Below, one piece after another: positions 31,665-42,724 of a stretch of 64,000 nt of DNA (positions within the stretch are counted from its first letter, which is position 1; each line of letters opens with the position of its first letter). The translations under genes were made by a program, and so were the position numbers. The stretch lies in NCBI GenBank assembly GCA_023376005.1, contig CM042148.1, forward strand, positions 75,109,105-75,173,104, in the 5' to 3' direction. The DNA is from Doryteuthis pealeii. Lineage: Eukaryota > Mollusca > Cephalopoda > Myopsida > Loliginidae. The notes beneath the pieces were generated by a model that worked only from the letters and a program-made list of their open reading frames with translations, was not told the DNA's origin and did not search any database.

Positions 31665-32905
31665 TTCTTATCATATTGTATTTATCTTATTCTGTCTTTT
31701 TGGTCAGCTCGTCTTCAAAGCCACCTATGTCTTTTGTTTATCGATTCGACATTAACTGACCCGAAAATGGTTGATATGCCGTAAGAACAAACAACGTAAC
31801 TCCAACCTACTTACGACGATATGTTAAATAGGGCCAAATTCGAGTTGTATTAGTAGTCGTTAGTAGTAGTCGTTATTAGTTCAGAAACAACATACGCAAG
31901 TCGTATAGTCACAAAGGGGTTGTTTATTCCTTTCTAGGCTCTTGGGTTCTTTTCATAGAGAGACGGGTAAGGTCAAATTATTCTATCGTAAACCATGTTC
32001 GGTACTACTATGCGAAACCCATCACGAGGGAAGCCCCGTCTGCCTCTTACGAAGGCCCAGCCGAAAATAAACGATTTTTCTCTTTTTCCGTTTCTCGTCT
32101 CGGGGATGGGAGGGTCACCAACTTCCGCTTCTCCACAGAAACTAGATCTTCCGGTTTTATTTTTAACTTTAGTTCCGGGGTCAATGGTCGGTCGGTGGCT
32201 GGCCCCCTGTTAAGTGTTTACCGTTTCAAACTTTAACCTCTCTTTGTTTTTATTTCTTTTTTTTCTCTTTCTCCAGAAATCCGATTACCGTTTTCTTTTC
32301 AATCCCCAAATTCCCCGTAGACCATAATAATTACGCAACAGATAACTATTACGCTAAGAGCGCTACAGATAAATATTACGCTAAGCGCGCTACAGATACA
32401 TGTAGAAGTAAAGAAAGAGAGAGATGTTTAAATATTAATTCGAACATCATAAATCAAAATCCTACTCTGCTTGGAGCGATGTTTCCCACCTTGAAGCCAT
32501 GTGTTAAAATCCGATTTCTTGTTCTAGTTTTGACTATTAGATTCATCATTGCATTTGTTTAAAAGCAAAACATATTAAATGATAAATCGTCTAATCCACA
32601 GGGATATATTAGACAATACGCGAATAATGTATAGTTTTATAAAAATCATTGTAAGAATTCCAAAAAATAGATACATTAATTTATAATTTTTTTAGTTGGT
32701 TATAATCGTTGTATTTATTCAGATTTCGTTTGTTAATATTTTATTAAAGAGTCATTACATCAAGCTTTCACTGAGGTCAAGTGACAACAAGGAATAGCGG
32801 TAGGCTTAATAGTTAATGATACGGGGATTTTAGACAATATGCGAATAATGCAAAGTTTTATAAAAAGAAATATTTTTAGAATGCCAAAAAATAAATAGAT
32901 TCATC
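31665..32905. other. Non-genic; CpG-richer patch at 31,960-32,215
   Basis: The patch around 'catcacgagggaagccccgt' stands out by CpG content and has a 72-codon frame with no known domain. It could be part of an LTR. A two-copy 27-bp repeat ('cgctacagataaatattacg') lies near 32,350-32,400. A SINE-tail motif is at 31,765. Confidence 0.35.
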
Positions 32906-32915
32906 TATCTATCTA

Positions 32916-33309
32916 TCTGTATATATATAAAGAGCAGTTGTATGTATGTATGTATGTTATATATTATAATAACATACGCGGGACGTAGAAATACTTGGAT
33001 TGGTATCCAGGCGCGTAGCAAAACCACCGGGAGAGATGCATTCTCAGCCTTGTCAGACAAGTGTCTAGGAGAAGGAAAACTCCAAAATTTAACCTGCAGC
33101 GACTGCTGCAGCCAATGATGTTGACTTGTTCTTCTTTTTGGCTCAAATGTGGCAGTCACTTAGAGAGTGGGATTGGTTCTGTGCAAAGCCTTTCCTCACT
33201 TAAAAAAGCTTCAGGCACAGGCATTGCTTGATCTGCAATACATGTCTTGTCCTTTATATGTTTTTGAAGCTCACCATTATATTGTTTGAACTGTTGAGCT
33301 TCTTTTTTT

Positions 33310-33358
<49 letters not shown>

Positions 33359-33736
33359 TATTGTTACTATATCAAGCAATGGCAATACTTGAACGCGAGT
33401 TTGCTGCCATCCATCATGTATGTATGTATGTATGTATGCACGTATGTCCGGAGGAAACTTCAAAAATACAACAATTAACGACAAAGTAAATATATATACG
33501 CATTCACTATCACCAGAGCTTACCTTTGTATAGAAATAATGAAGATTTTATTTATATTCCTGAAGATATTTAAAATAAGATAAGGATTTGGATAGTATGA
33601 GAAGGGAAAGCCATTGGTGGCGTTCGTGATTAAAACATAAACAAATCAATTATGTAAGGCAAAAACAATCAATAGATCAGCGAGATTAACTTTCTATTAT
33701 CCCCCTACCCAAGCAACGCTGGATAACTTCTTCTAA
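32916..33736 (+). mobile_element. Non-autonomous Helitron family B with an internal insert
   Basis: Starts TCTGTATATATATAAAGAGC, has (GTAT)n, and resumes after an insert with 'gtccggaggaaacttcaaaa' and 'aacaattaacgacaaagtaa'. It ends CTAA before T, acceptable as CTRR, preceded by the worn hairpin 'acccaagcaacgctggat'. The insert (about 32,957-33,418) ends in a (TTA)n tract, which suggests LINE-type retroposition; its protein is not recognised. Confidence 0.65.
33316..33360. repeat. (TTA)n microsatellite
   Basis: Probably the tail of the retroposed insert in the Helitron. Confidence 0.95.
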
Positions 33737-33929
33737 TTAATTATAAATATTTTAGTTGGTACTAACCGTTGTGTTTATTCAAATTTTCCTATTTACCCTT
33801 TTACTAAATAATCATTACATCAATCTTTCGATGGGGCTCAAGTGACAACAAGGAGATGCGGTAGGCCTTACTGTTAATGGCAATTGAAATCGGCAAACCG
33901 AGTTCAAACTTCGGCTTGGAAAGTTTACA

Positions 33930-34050
33930 TTTACTTGACACGACAACATATACCTGAATAAGTGCGGAGGGAACGGCGGTCGAAACGTTGTCAGTATAAC
34001 AACCAAGATGGGGACAATAGTCCGAATCGTGTAAATAATGCAAATCATCA
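33930..34050 (+). mobile_element. SINE family S4, 3' tail
   Basis: 'cctgaataagtgcggaggga', 'cggtcgaaacgttgtca', 'gggacaatagtccgaatcgt' and 'gtaaataatgcaaat'. The head is missing; upstream sequence to 33,740 is a different repeat. Confidence 0.7.
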
Positions 34051-34298
34051 TCATGTCAACATGGAGGACATTCTGTCCTTTTTGGGGGAAATAAAATTTT
34101 ACCATAGAATATAGACATGAACTTAATCAATACAATACAACATGATCCCTAATGATGCTAACACATTGTTAAAACCAACTACTAAAAAATATAAATACAC
34201 AACATATATTATTTCCTAACCGTTAGGCATGACATAACCCCAGATGGGTTGATATGCCGTTAAAATCAACCAATAAGGCGTGTCGACAGCGCAGATTT

Positions 34299-34348
<50 letters not shown>

Positions 34349-34735
34349 TACTCATTCACATAGACACACACAGACACACACAGACACCATCTGTCCCAAT
34401 CTTTCCAAGATGATCCAAATAGCAATGAGCCAAGGTTAAGAATCAGACTAGTATAAATACAACAACAGCAGCAGCAGCACTGCCAGTGATTGGACAATAG
34501 GAATCTTCGGTGGTCACGTGGTAGTCAACAAGTCTATATTTAGGAATAGGCATCTGTCACACGCCTTATATTCAAAAAACTCCAACACATAGAAACCAAG
34601 CAGCCAATCAGGACTCAAGGAATGGAATCACCTAAATACATGAATAGACTATTCTTGAGTTCCATATGTACCAGCTGTCTTGGGCACTAGTTCAATTGTA
34701 CTTAGCCAGTTGCTGTTGTCTAAACCAACAGTGTA
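34050..34735. other. Mostly unassigned; microsatellites at 34,302-34,390
   Basis: A CT run passes into CA and caga repeats (34,302-34,390). A SINE-tail motif lies at 34,236-34,265. No gene. Confidence 0.45.
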
Positions 34736-35240
34736 CTGACTGATCGGCCTCGATGTATTTATCCTTAGAAGAACGTGTATTACGGATAAGTAATAACCTT
34801 TAATTCATCACTATTCTGTTCTTTAATGACATTTTTTTGTTTAAAGCTTTTATTTTATCTAGCCCATGATCACCTCACCGGGGGATAGGGTGAGATCGGC
34901 CTCAGCCTGTCTTAACCCTTCCACGGCCAGGCTGAATCTCCCTATTCTCCCTCTCACTCTTCTTTCTCCCCTACGCCACGTCATCATTCCTTGTCCAATT
35001 AAAACTATGCCACGCATCCAAGCTAACATTATCATTCAAACTTTACCGTTACTGATCACGCCAACACTCAAACTTTCCCTAACTAAACCACCATCATGGT
35101 TCCACGTCATAACCATTGTGTCACACTGACTGACCGACCTCAATACGTATTTATCCTTAGAAGAACGTATATTACGGATAAATAATAATCTTTCATTTAT
35201 CACTATTCTGTTCCTTAATGCATCTAATGTTGTTTTGTAA
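34736..35240. repeat. Pair of about 110-bp direct repeats
   Basis: 34,736-34,850 and 35,126-35,240 share 'tatttatccttagaagaacg', 'attacggataa' and 'tcactattctgtt', about 390 bases apart. They could be nested LTR pieces or a simple duplication. The pyrimidine-rich segment between them has no recognised domain. Confidence 0.65.
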
Positions 35241-35329
35241 TTAAATAAATATTATATAGTTAAGTTAGTCTTCTATTTTTTACATTATGTATATGTGACG
35301 TTACAAGAAATGTTATGTCAACCTTCGTG

Positions 35330-35515
35330 GGCCATCTAATGTCAGAGCTATAGAAGAATAGTTTTTACTCATTTTAGCTAGGGATATGTAGATGTTCATA
35401 CCTTTTCCAAGAGTATTAATCCTAAAGTGAACGTGATAGCGTGACTGGAGCTCGAAATTCGTTTACGACGATTTCACACCCCAGCACGTTAGCCACTACT
35501 CCACGGGGACGAAAC
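35330..35515 (-). mobile_element. SINE family S3, diverged 5' part
   Basis: 'gttcataccttttccaagag', 'ggagctcgaaattcg' (B-box side) and 'gttagccactactccacggg' (complement of the head). Confidence 0.6.
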
Positions 35516-35749
35516 CAACAGACCAGAGACAGATATAATGCATATACTACCAGGCAACGAAATTATTAAGCTAAAACTATAAAGAAAAAAATAAGAACAA
35601 TTCCCTTTCTATAGAATTTGATATTAAATCTGCAAGATAACAGAATACGTAGTTATAGTTCATTTTAATTATTTACTATGTTACTAAGCTTAATAAGAAA
35701 GCATGTATATATTTATCTTGATAATTATTTTACTTTTATTCTCTCATTA

Positions 35750-35789
35750 ATATATATATATTATATATATATATATATATATTATATAT

Positions 35790-35839
<50 letters not shown>

Positions 35840-35845
35840 CCGCGT
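35750..35845. repeat. (TA)n / (GT)n / gc-rich microsatellite
   Basis: ta, then gt of about 42 bases, ending in alternating gc. Confidence 0.97.
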
Positions 35846-35849
35846 GTGA

Positions 35850-36340
35850 TAACACTATTCTGTTAGTTGTGTTTGAATTTGAATGCTGAATTCAAAGAAT
35901 AAGTATATAATAAAGAATAGAGAATAATAAATAACATTTAACATTTGCTAATGTTGTTCAAATGGTTTTTACGTCAACATAAACTTTACCTATCTTTTAT
36001 TTTGTTGGCTTCATTTTGAAAACAAATCCTATAGAAATTTACTAATTATCAAGCGACTGATTAGAGGCTTTTAACTAAATGAACTATTATAAGAAGAAGA
36101 TCTATAACTGATTTACCAACTACATTCCGGTTGTCATTCACCATCTCCACCCTCAATTGGCCCGCAATTATATTGTCAATATCAAATCGGTCACCGGTAC
36201 AACGATTTTTAGGGCTGCGTCCTTTTAAAATATATTATCCCCAATTTTCACCCTGTTTCATTTTATATCCGAGACTGAATCGAGGGGTATAAGGTTAGTT
36301 AATTTCACGGCATGTCAACCCTTGTTTTATTATTATGATA
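35850..36340. other. No recognised feature
   Basis: AT-rich. One SINE-tail motif lies near 36,305. Confidence 0.4.
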
Positions 36341-36474
36341 TCTTATTATAATGGAGATATATATTACTATCAAGTCTCAATATCATCACATTCTCCATGA
36401 TCGGCGGCCTAATTTGCATGCTGAATCTTAAATGTCAGTGATGGATGACTTATACTTGCATATATATTTGCTAG
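36341..36474 (+). mobile_element. Minimal Helitron family A derivative (134 bp)
   Basis: Starts TCTTATTATAATGGAGAT and ends TATTTGCTAG, inserted between A and T. Almost the whole interior and the 3' hairpin are deleted, leaving just the termini. It may have arisen by internal deletion after insertion. Confidence 0.75.
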
Positions 36475-36479
36475 TATAT

Positions 36480-36785
36480 CATAATATATAAAGTATTGCT
36501 GTCTAACATCATATATGAGCAAATTGCGTCACACAATTGCAAAGGAAATAAGTTCTCTCGCTTTTTCATATTTGAGTAATATTCAGACGCCATAAGACAC
36601 TAAAATAAAATGTCAAACCATTGTTTTTAAAGTTTGTTTCCCATATAAATGAATGACATAACAATTGTTTGCAAAACAAACCGAAACGTTATAAAAACGG
36701 CTCCTACAATAAAATATCATCCATCTGAACATTTTATTTTTTCACTTTTTTAGGCTTACATACCATCAGATTCATTTCCATTTTC

Positions 36786-36821
<36 letters not shown>

Positions 36822-37148
36822 GTGTGTGTGTGTGTGTGTGTTGGGGGGGTGTTCATATCTGTCTATTAATAACGGTGTCATCAAAATGTTGTATTTTCCT
36901 TAAAATCTGGTGAACTTTAGTTTTTAATACGTAAGATGTTTTCTGCCCAGAGAGATTTCTAACATTAAATAATATTCCGATAGATTTGGTTAGGTATATT
37001 TTTTTTAAATATTTAATCGACACGTGTTCACAACGTAGGAAATGTATAACATGTTTAGTTATTAAGATAGTATAATATTTTTTTTAATTATTAAATGTAT
37101 CTCGTGCATTGGTTCCCAGAGTGAATGATGTTTTATTTATTATAGTTA
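36480..37148. other. Mostly unassigned; TA/GT microsatellite at 36,789-36,848
   Basis: No gene. 'gcaaaacaaaccgaaacgtt' near 36,670 recalls the PLE/hammerhead GAAAC context, but the CUGANGA core is absent. Confidence 0.45.
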
Positions 37149-38088
37149 CTAGCAAAAGTATGCACCCCTGAGCGCAAGTATTTAAGTTTTAATGAAATAA
37201 AATATTATATTAAATTTGAAAGACTAAAAAAACTAAATAAGAACGAATACAAGAATATTACACTTATTTCAATGTTATTTTATTGATCTCTATATAAGAT
37301 TATATGAAAGGTAAAATGGATATGAATCCGACAATATGTATAGAAAGTTTTGTAGAAAAAACAACAAGATTTTAAAGTTTTGCTGACAGAAATCTGTTTC
37401 GACCAAATGAGGTCTTTATCAAAGTAACATTGTAAACGGAAAGACGAAATAAATATATCATTAATCACGAGGCACAGAACGCTCTCGATCAGAACCGGAA
37501 TTTTCAAATAATTCTTAAAAATGCGTATTTTATTTTAAAAATAAAATAAATTTTATTTTAAAAATTATAAGCATTTTTATCATTAAAAAAAAAAGCTCAA
37601 AAGAGCTTGCAGTAAAAGTGTATATATATATCAAAAAGTTCAGAATAAAGACTTCATTTGGTCGAAACAGATTTCTGTCAGCAAATCTTTAAACATAAGA
37701 TTATATGTAGCATTTCTTTTAATACGTTTGAGAATGACATGATAATATTAGAAATCCCTACCAGGAAATTTATTAAACCCAGTTTTGTTAAAATCATTAT
37801 GCAAATTATTCCCACCAAATACTATGTAAATTCTTATTTCTTAGAGATATATAGCATATATTTTAGAATTTTAAATGCATTAATAATATGATCAGTTTTG
37901 CGACACATCTAACTCAGCTAGATTTTAATAGAGACATCGTTAATAAATAAGATCCTAATTAGGATTAAATATTAAGTAATTCATAATCGTTGAGAATATA
38001 ACTTAAATAACTAAGGAAATCGTAATGTCAATGATGTCGTAGTTTCGGTTACAGACAGACATACAATCTCCATTATAATATAATAAGA
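37149..38088 (-). mobile_element. Non-autonomous Helitron family A with PLE-like insert
   Basis: Minus-strand ends are TC at 38,088 and CTAG at 37,149-37,152, between A and T. The interior is interrupted at about 37,240-37,960 by inverted PLE terminal pieces. Hairpin partly decayed. Confidence 0.75.
37260..37925. mobile_element. Inverted pair of Penelope-like terminal fragments with degenerate hammerheads
   Basis: The minus copy (about 37,270-37,600) and plus copy (from about 37,640) both contain a gacc...ggtcGAAACAG block followed by 'atttctgtcagcaaa'. The related left-arm copy at 49,580-49,905 has the same order. In the minus copy the core is TTGATAA (37,416-37,422), with changes at positions 3 and 8 that could still pair (U-A for C-G). 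GAAA is at 37,397-37,400, and helix III CAGA-TT-TCTG is intact. The plus copy lacks the first core block. Head-to-head layout is usual for PLE termini. Confidence 0.55.
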
Positions 38089-38233
38089 TATATGCAAGAC
38101 CAGCCAAATGCAAATATAAAAATGATCAAATGATAGTAAAACTTAAAATAGCCAGTTGAGAGTTATTGATTTTTTTATTATTGTAGAATTGGCTCTAAAA
38201 TATTTTTGTAATGAGTAGTTTCATTTACAAGTA

Positions 38234-38869
38234 CTAGCAAATATATGCACCCTCCGCCGGGTGCAAGTATTTAAGTTTTAATATAATAAAATATCATATT
38301 AAATTAGAAAGGCTAATGAAACTGAATAAGAATGCAGATAAAAAATTTGGAACAGAGGGGGTATGATTGAAAAATAGAACAACTTTGAAACTAACTCTTC
38401 CATCATTTTCTATTACTCCCCTCTTTCATTGGTAAATTTTCCTAATTTAACTATTTAGTTAAAATAAGAAGTAAAGAATAATATTAGTTATTTCTTCTTG
38501 TTAATGGATTTCTTTTAAGATTTATCCCCGATTGCTCATATTGAAAAAGATAAAACCAAACAATTAGAAATCAATAATACTAAGCATATATTTATTAAAA
38601 TCAAATTTTCAAGATCAATATGCAAATCAGCCTTCCCATTCACACTATAATCCGCTATTTTGTTGTATATATAAATACAATTGCATGCTCTGTGTATGTA
38701 GATATGGTCAACACTCTTAATGATGTAAAAACATTTTATCAATAATTGAGGTTTAAATACAAATTAATTCATGGAGAATGTGATGTAAATAACGAAGGGA
38801 ATTGTGATTTGTATAGTAATATAGTTTCGGTTACAGACAGACAAACACACAATCTCCATTATAATAAGA
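38234..38869 (-). mobile_element. Non-autonomous Helitron family A
   Basis: 636 bp. Minus-strand TC at 38,869 and CTAG at 38,234, with hairpin GCACCCtccgccGGGTGC 9 bases from the CTAG. Inserted A/T. Well preserved. Confidence 0.88.
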
Positions 38870-39339
38870 TTTGTCTTTCTTGTCGATAATTTTCTTGTTC
38901 ATAGCAGGCAAACTTTTCTTACTTTTTCTTTCATACCCATTTGTTTGATGGTGTCTACTTCTCATATTTCCCGGTATTTTTACTTTTCTTTTTTCTCTCA
39001 GGTGTTCTGATGCTTTCTTGATTTTGTAGGAATAGAAATAAAACAAAAAGCAAAGTATTGAAAAGAATGAATTCATTGATATATGGAAACTTTACCTTAA
39101 ACGCGAGAGTGAGAGCTGACCAAGTGGTGTTCATGGGCGGGGCAAGATAAATAGGAACGACCAGAGACTGTTAGAGTTGTACTGCTACCATGGTCTATGC
39201 GGAACCAACACCTACTTTAAGTGTAAAGACATCCACTGGGTACCATGGAGACACCCGCACTCTCATCCCTGACACCAGGTAGACCTGGTCCTCACCAGGC
39301 GTGCAAATCTTGCAATTATCCTCCCAACCCGCACGCACC

Positions 39340-39905
39340 ATGGTTGCAAACTGCGACTCGGATCACTTCCTGCCATGCCGGGAGGATGGACAAAGCCGCA
39401 TCACCAAAGATCTACTGTATTGTGAATTAGTTGAAGGCTCCCGACCGGCAGACAGGCCACGACAACGCTTCAAAGACGTCTGTGTTGTACCGGCCGTTCC
39501 TACAGTGGAGAACATGCACCGGTTCTCACTATAAATAGTGAGACACCGAGTGGAAAGGAGGACTGTTCCCGTTAACGACAAGCTAGTCGTACATGTACCA
39601 TTAATTGTAAATACACTTGTCTTATTTTACCCCATCTCGACTTGACTTCTTTTTACTGTTGGGACTAACATCACAACAGTCTGCAAGAACAAGAAGACAT
39701 GCCACATCAACACCAATACATGGAAGATAGATGCAGAAAACGCAGCGGCCTGGCACCCCCTTGTCAGACAGGGCGCGAAAAGGGGTGAAAAAGAGAGGAA
39801 AGAAGCCGACACAGCAAAGAGAGCCAGAAAGAAGGAGAGACAACAACAACCCCAGCAAGCATCACTGTTTGTATGCAGTCACTGCACCAGAGATTTCGAT
39901 ATTTT
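39340..39905 (+). pseudogene. LINE ORF2 C-terminus interrupted by a solo LTR
   Basis: Plus frame: DGQSRITKDLLYCELVEGSR, then a PADRPRQRFKDV block to 39,482. After the LTR the frame resumes KNKKTCHINTNTWKIDAENA, AWHPLVRQGAK, a basic segment and SLFVCSHCTRDFD, where the finger is truncated. Block order matches the LINE at 30,166 and 22,565. A trailing stretch from 39,181 is probably more of the same element. Confidence 0.7.
39483..39678. mobile_element. Solo LTR, copy 2 (196 bp, TSD GTCTG)
   Basis: TGTTGT...ACAACA with exact gtctg duplications at 39,478-39,482 and 39,679-39,683. Nearly identical to copy 1 at 23,640, implying recent activity of the parent LTR retrotransposon. Inserted inside a LINE. 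Confidence 0.9.
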
Positions 39906-39909
39906 CTAT

Positions 39910-40215
39910 TTATATAACAAACAACTGAATCATACGCGAAACTTTTTCAACTTAGAAAAATAAATATTTTTCAACATGTAAATCACCTTCCAATAAAAGT
40001 CCACTAATTAAAAATATTACATCTACCTTAACCTCAACAGCAATATATATAATAATTAGTATAAATATCTTTTTAATTCAATATCACCTATAATATCAAT
40101 TCTAACACGACGGGTAAGTTATTTGCATTTTTGTAAATATTAGTGTACTTAAACACCTGCATTCAGTTATTCAAGCTTCAAATATCCTAGTATTTTTCTT
40201 TTTATTCTTTTTTCT
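39910..40215. other. AT-rich, no recognised feature
   Basis: No supported gene or repeat. Confidence 0.45.
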
Positions 40216-40216
40216 T

Positions 40217-40218
<2 letters not shown>

Positions 40219-40262
<44 letters not shown>

Positions 40263-40358
40263 TGAATATAAATACATAACTAAATGAATAAATAAATATA
40301 AATATATAACTAAATACATAAATGAATATATATATAAATATATAACTAAATGAATAAA

Positions 40359-40427
<69 letters not shown>

Positions 40428-40467
40428 GAATGAATATAAATATGAATATATAACTAAATAGAAAAAC

Positions 40468-40520
<53 letters not shown>
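40219..40520. repeat. (TA)n arrays separated by ATGAATATAA-type minisatellite
   Basis: Three TA runs with intervening 'aatgaatataaatatataac'-like units, a compound low-complexity block. Confidence 0.95.
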
Positions 40521-40523
<3 letters not shown>

Positions 40524-40529
40524 AGAATA

Positions 40530-40665
40530 AGCTTTTTAGCTTTCATCTCTGTTAGCGTCGATGGAAATTTCCTTGAGGCTAGTGCTCGTTCTCACCGAAG
40601 CTCTTTGACTCATGTTTTATCTTGTAACTCTTGCAGTGATCCTGTGTAGATTTGCCGCAAATTTT
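40530..40665. repeat. Dispersed repeat R7, copy 2
   Basis: Homologous to 28,690-28,860. Follows a TA microsatellite and is followed by a mariner-like MITE. Confidence 0.55.
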
Positions 40666-40667
40666 GT

Positions 40668-40897
40668 TTTTATGAATACGAAGGCGAGTTGAAAAGTTTA
40701 GAGGCTAAAAAGTTCAAATGAAGATATTATATCTGCTGATGACGACTTTTTGATCAATGGTATCAAAACACTGTAACACTGGCATAAGAAGTGTGTGGAG
40801 TACAAAGGTTGTCTATGTTGAAAAATAAACATCATTTGGTTACATTCCATCAGAGTATCTGGTTAGACTATGAACTTTTCGGTCGAGCCTCATATAT
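40668..40897 (+). mobile_element. Short mariner-like element (MITE)
   Basis: The left end 'gaatacgaaggcgagttgaa' and right end 'gaacttttcggtcgagcctc' are imperfect inverted repeats. Between them the plus strand encodes remnants like KCVEYKG and a VEK-like end, the C-terminus of a mariner transposase. About 230 bp, related to 30,625-30,840. Confidence 0.55.
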
Positions 40898-40929
40898 TAC
40901 TTATGTATTTATACCATTAATCAGTTTCT

Positions 40930-41056
40930 ATGTGAAACTGATGGAATGTTTCGGGTGTCTACCTCCCACTACCAATTCTTACTATCTCCACTACCAATTC
41001 CTATGCTACTGCTCGTTTTAAAAACGAGACACCCAAAACATTCCATCAGTTTCACA
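40930..41056. repeat. 30-bp inverted repeat enclosing a short spacer
   Basis: 'gtgaaactgatggaatgttt' at about 40,931 and its complement at about 41,034-41,053. The right arm runs into the hammerhead and supplies its helix I strand. Confidence 0.75.
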
Positions 41057-41101
41057 CCTGAAGATGGCAGATAGACATGCCGAAAGCGCTCGTGAAGAAA
41101 C
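41049..41101 (+). ncRNA. Hammerhead ribozyme (candidate) at the start of a PLE reading frame
   Basis: Helix I: gtttc (41,049-41,053) with gaaac (41,097-41,101), an internal loop, and cac (41,055-41,057) with gtg (41,092-41,094). Core CTGAAGA is 41,058-41,064. Helix II is GGCA (41,066-41,069) with TGCC (41,078-41,081). GAAA is 41,082-41,085. GCGC then TC is 41,086-41,091, with predicted cleavage after 41,091. Helix III is minimal and self-complementary (GCGC), as reported for PLE hammerheads thought to work as dimers. The ATG of the downstream frame (41,064) lies inside the core. Confidence 0.65.
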
Positions 41102-41243
41102 CTTTGGTGGATTGCTACACCAGTTCCACGCTGACATTAAAAAGATGGCCAGACAGTTAGAAAGGACCGAACAAAAACTCGTCCGACAAGAATCGTCAAT
41201 AGAGTTTAACACAACATGTTTAAAAGAAAAAAATGCTGCCTAA
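41064..41243 (+). pseudogene. Penelope-like ORF N-terminal fragment
   Basis: A 59-codon frame with HADIKKMARQLERTEQKLVR, then SSIEFNTTCLKEKN and a stop. One base slipped in the A-run near 41,226-41,233 gives MLPKYT in the next frame, matching the usual '...FN--CL---LLPKYT' start of Penelope-like proteins (a basic, probably helical N-terminus ahead of the RT). Its ATG overlaps the hammerhead, and the frame runs through the ribozyme. No RT follows. Likely a 3'-truncated, frame-shifted relic. Confidence 0.6.
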
Positions 41244-41269
41244 ATACACTTATTATAAACATATATACA

Positions 41270-41689
41270 CATACACATGTTTTGAATTAAATTTATTTAC
41301 ATGAGAATTTTAGTATGAGGTGGAATTCTCTAAGTATGCATTTTCCTGATCTTCCCGCCAGACTGGATTAACACAGGGACTTTTTTTTTAATATGCGGAG
41401 CCACACACAAGCCGAATCTCATTCGATGGCCAGTGCAAAAAGTGCGTGATCCTTCGGTATTCCCGAAGTATCGGGCAATAAACCTGACCCTGACTCTTTT
41501 AGACGAGTGGACAGGTGCTACATGGACGGACGACTCCCTGGGATCACGTGATTTAATTATATCTTAACGGTGCAGAAGCCGAAGTCCCTGGACACAATGA
41601 AGTGTTTCTGCTGTTGACCTCCGCTTCCAACATCGTCTACTAGAGATGGTGACGTAGTGTCCTAAAACAATTGGACTTGCGAAGCCTGG
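41270..41689. other. No recognised gene
   Basis: A moderately GC-rich segment near 41,400-41,660 without a supported frame. Confidence 0.35.
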
Positions 41690-41910
41690 GTGGGTTGGTA
41701 TGGACGATCAGCTGACGCCCAAACAGCAGGCCCCCCTCTCTACACTGTCGTTGTGGTCCAAAGGAAAGGCAGAAAAACCCGATTCAGTTTGGCAACGATA
41801 ATATCACAGGAGTTACTGGATAGCGCTGAAGTTCAGTATCACACCACTCCAGCACTGGAATTGATATGGGGGTTTACTTACCTAACCTTTCCTTGGAATA
41901 AGATATAGCC
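41690..41910 (+). repeat. Dispersed repeat R6, copy 2
   Basis: Same repeat as 3797-3975 in forward orientation. An open frame through it is not conserved in the other copy. Confidence 0.6.
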
Positions 41911-42079
41911 ACTAGACAGCGGACCTTTCCTGGTCCTAGATGGATTGCTGTCCAATGGTAAAGAGACCCATCTATCCTATTTGGGGATTTATGTTAGTAT
42001 TAAGTTCCTCAATCCTATCACTAATGATTAAAATGTGCTTTTTGTTAATTCTTTCGGAATTTTATTTTGATGGTTATAT

Positions 42080-42307
42080 ACCTCACATCATTTTGATGGT
42101 TATATGCCTCGCATCATGAACGTGACAAAAGAAGTGATGCGTTTACTTTTTTGGCATGAGTTAAAACCTTTACCTTCATGTTCCACAGGTTTTTCAGTTC
42201 TCTGGTCAGGTCCAAATATTTATCTATCTTTTCGTTTTCTTTCCTTTTCACTCAGTGGTCCGCCGAGACGGCAAATTCCACGAGATGAAAATTCCACGAG
42301 TATCTCA

Positions 42308-42361
<54 letters not shown>

Positions 42362-42554
42362 CTCCTTTTGAGTTTTCACACCAGTGTTAGCTGATGGTAT
42401 TTCACTGGAGTCTGAGTGACAGCAAGTCTCCTCGGGTCTCCAGGACTCTTCTGAGTATTCTGGCAGATTCCAGCAGTGCAGTGTTCTGAATGGTTTCAAT
42501 CTTTCCTTTGATATCCAAACTTTCCAAACCCTTTTCTAATCCTTTTGGGACTGT

Positions 42555-42622
<68 letters not shown>

Positions 42623-42720
42623 TCACTCCTTTTTCATATAAGTGTTAGTTGGTGGTATTTCACAGGAGGGACAAGTCTCATCAGGTCTCCAGAACTATTC
42701 AAGTCAATCTTAACATTACT
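42080..42720 (-). mobile_element. Second cluster of LINE 3' ends with (TTA)n
   Basis: Three pieces of the LINE seen at 1-3190: to 42,300, 42,361-42,556 and 42,623-42,720. They are separated by TTA arrays of about 50 and 65 bases. Same minus-strand sense and same unit boundaries at the TTA tract. Confidence 0.75.
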
Positions 42721-42724
42721 TGAA

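Noticed and set aside
31995..32213. Host exon in the CpG-richer patch
   Set aside because: No recognisable domain or splice sites. LTR or degraded repeat is as likely.
40733..40740. CTGATGA as a hammerhead core
   Set aside because: No GAAA at suitable distance and no flanking pairing. The same holds for ctgatga near 5909 and 51,256.
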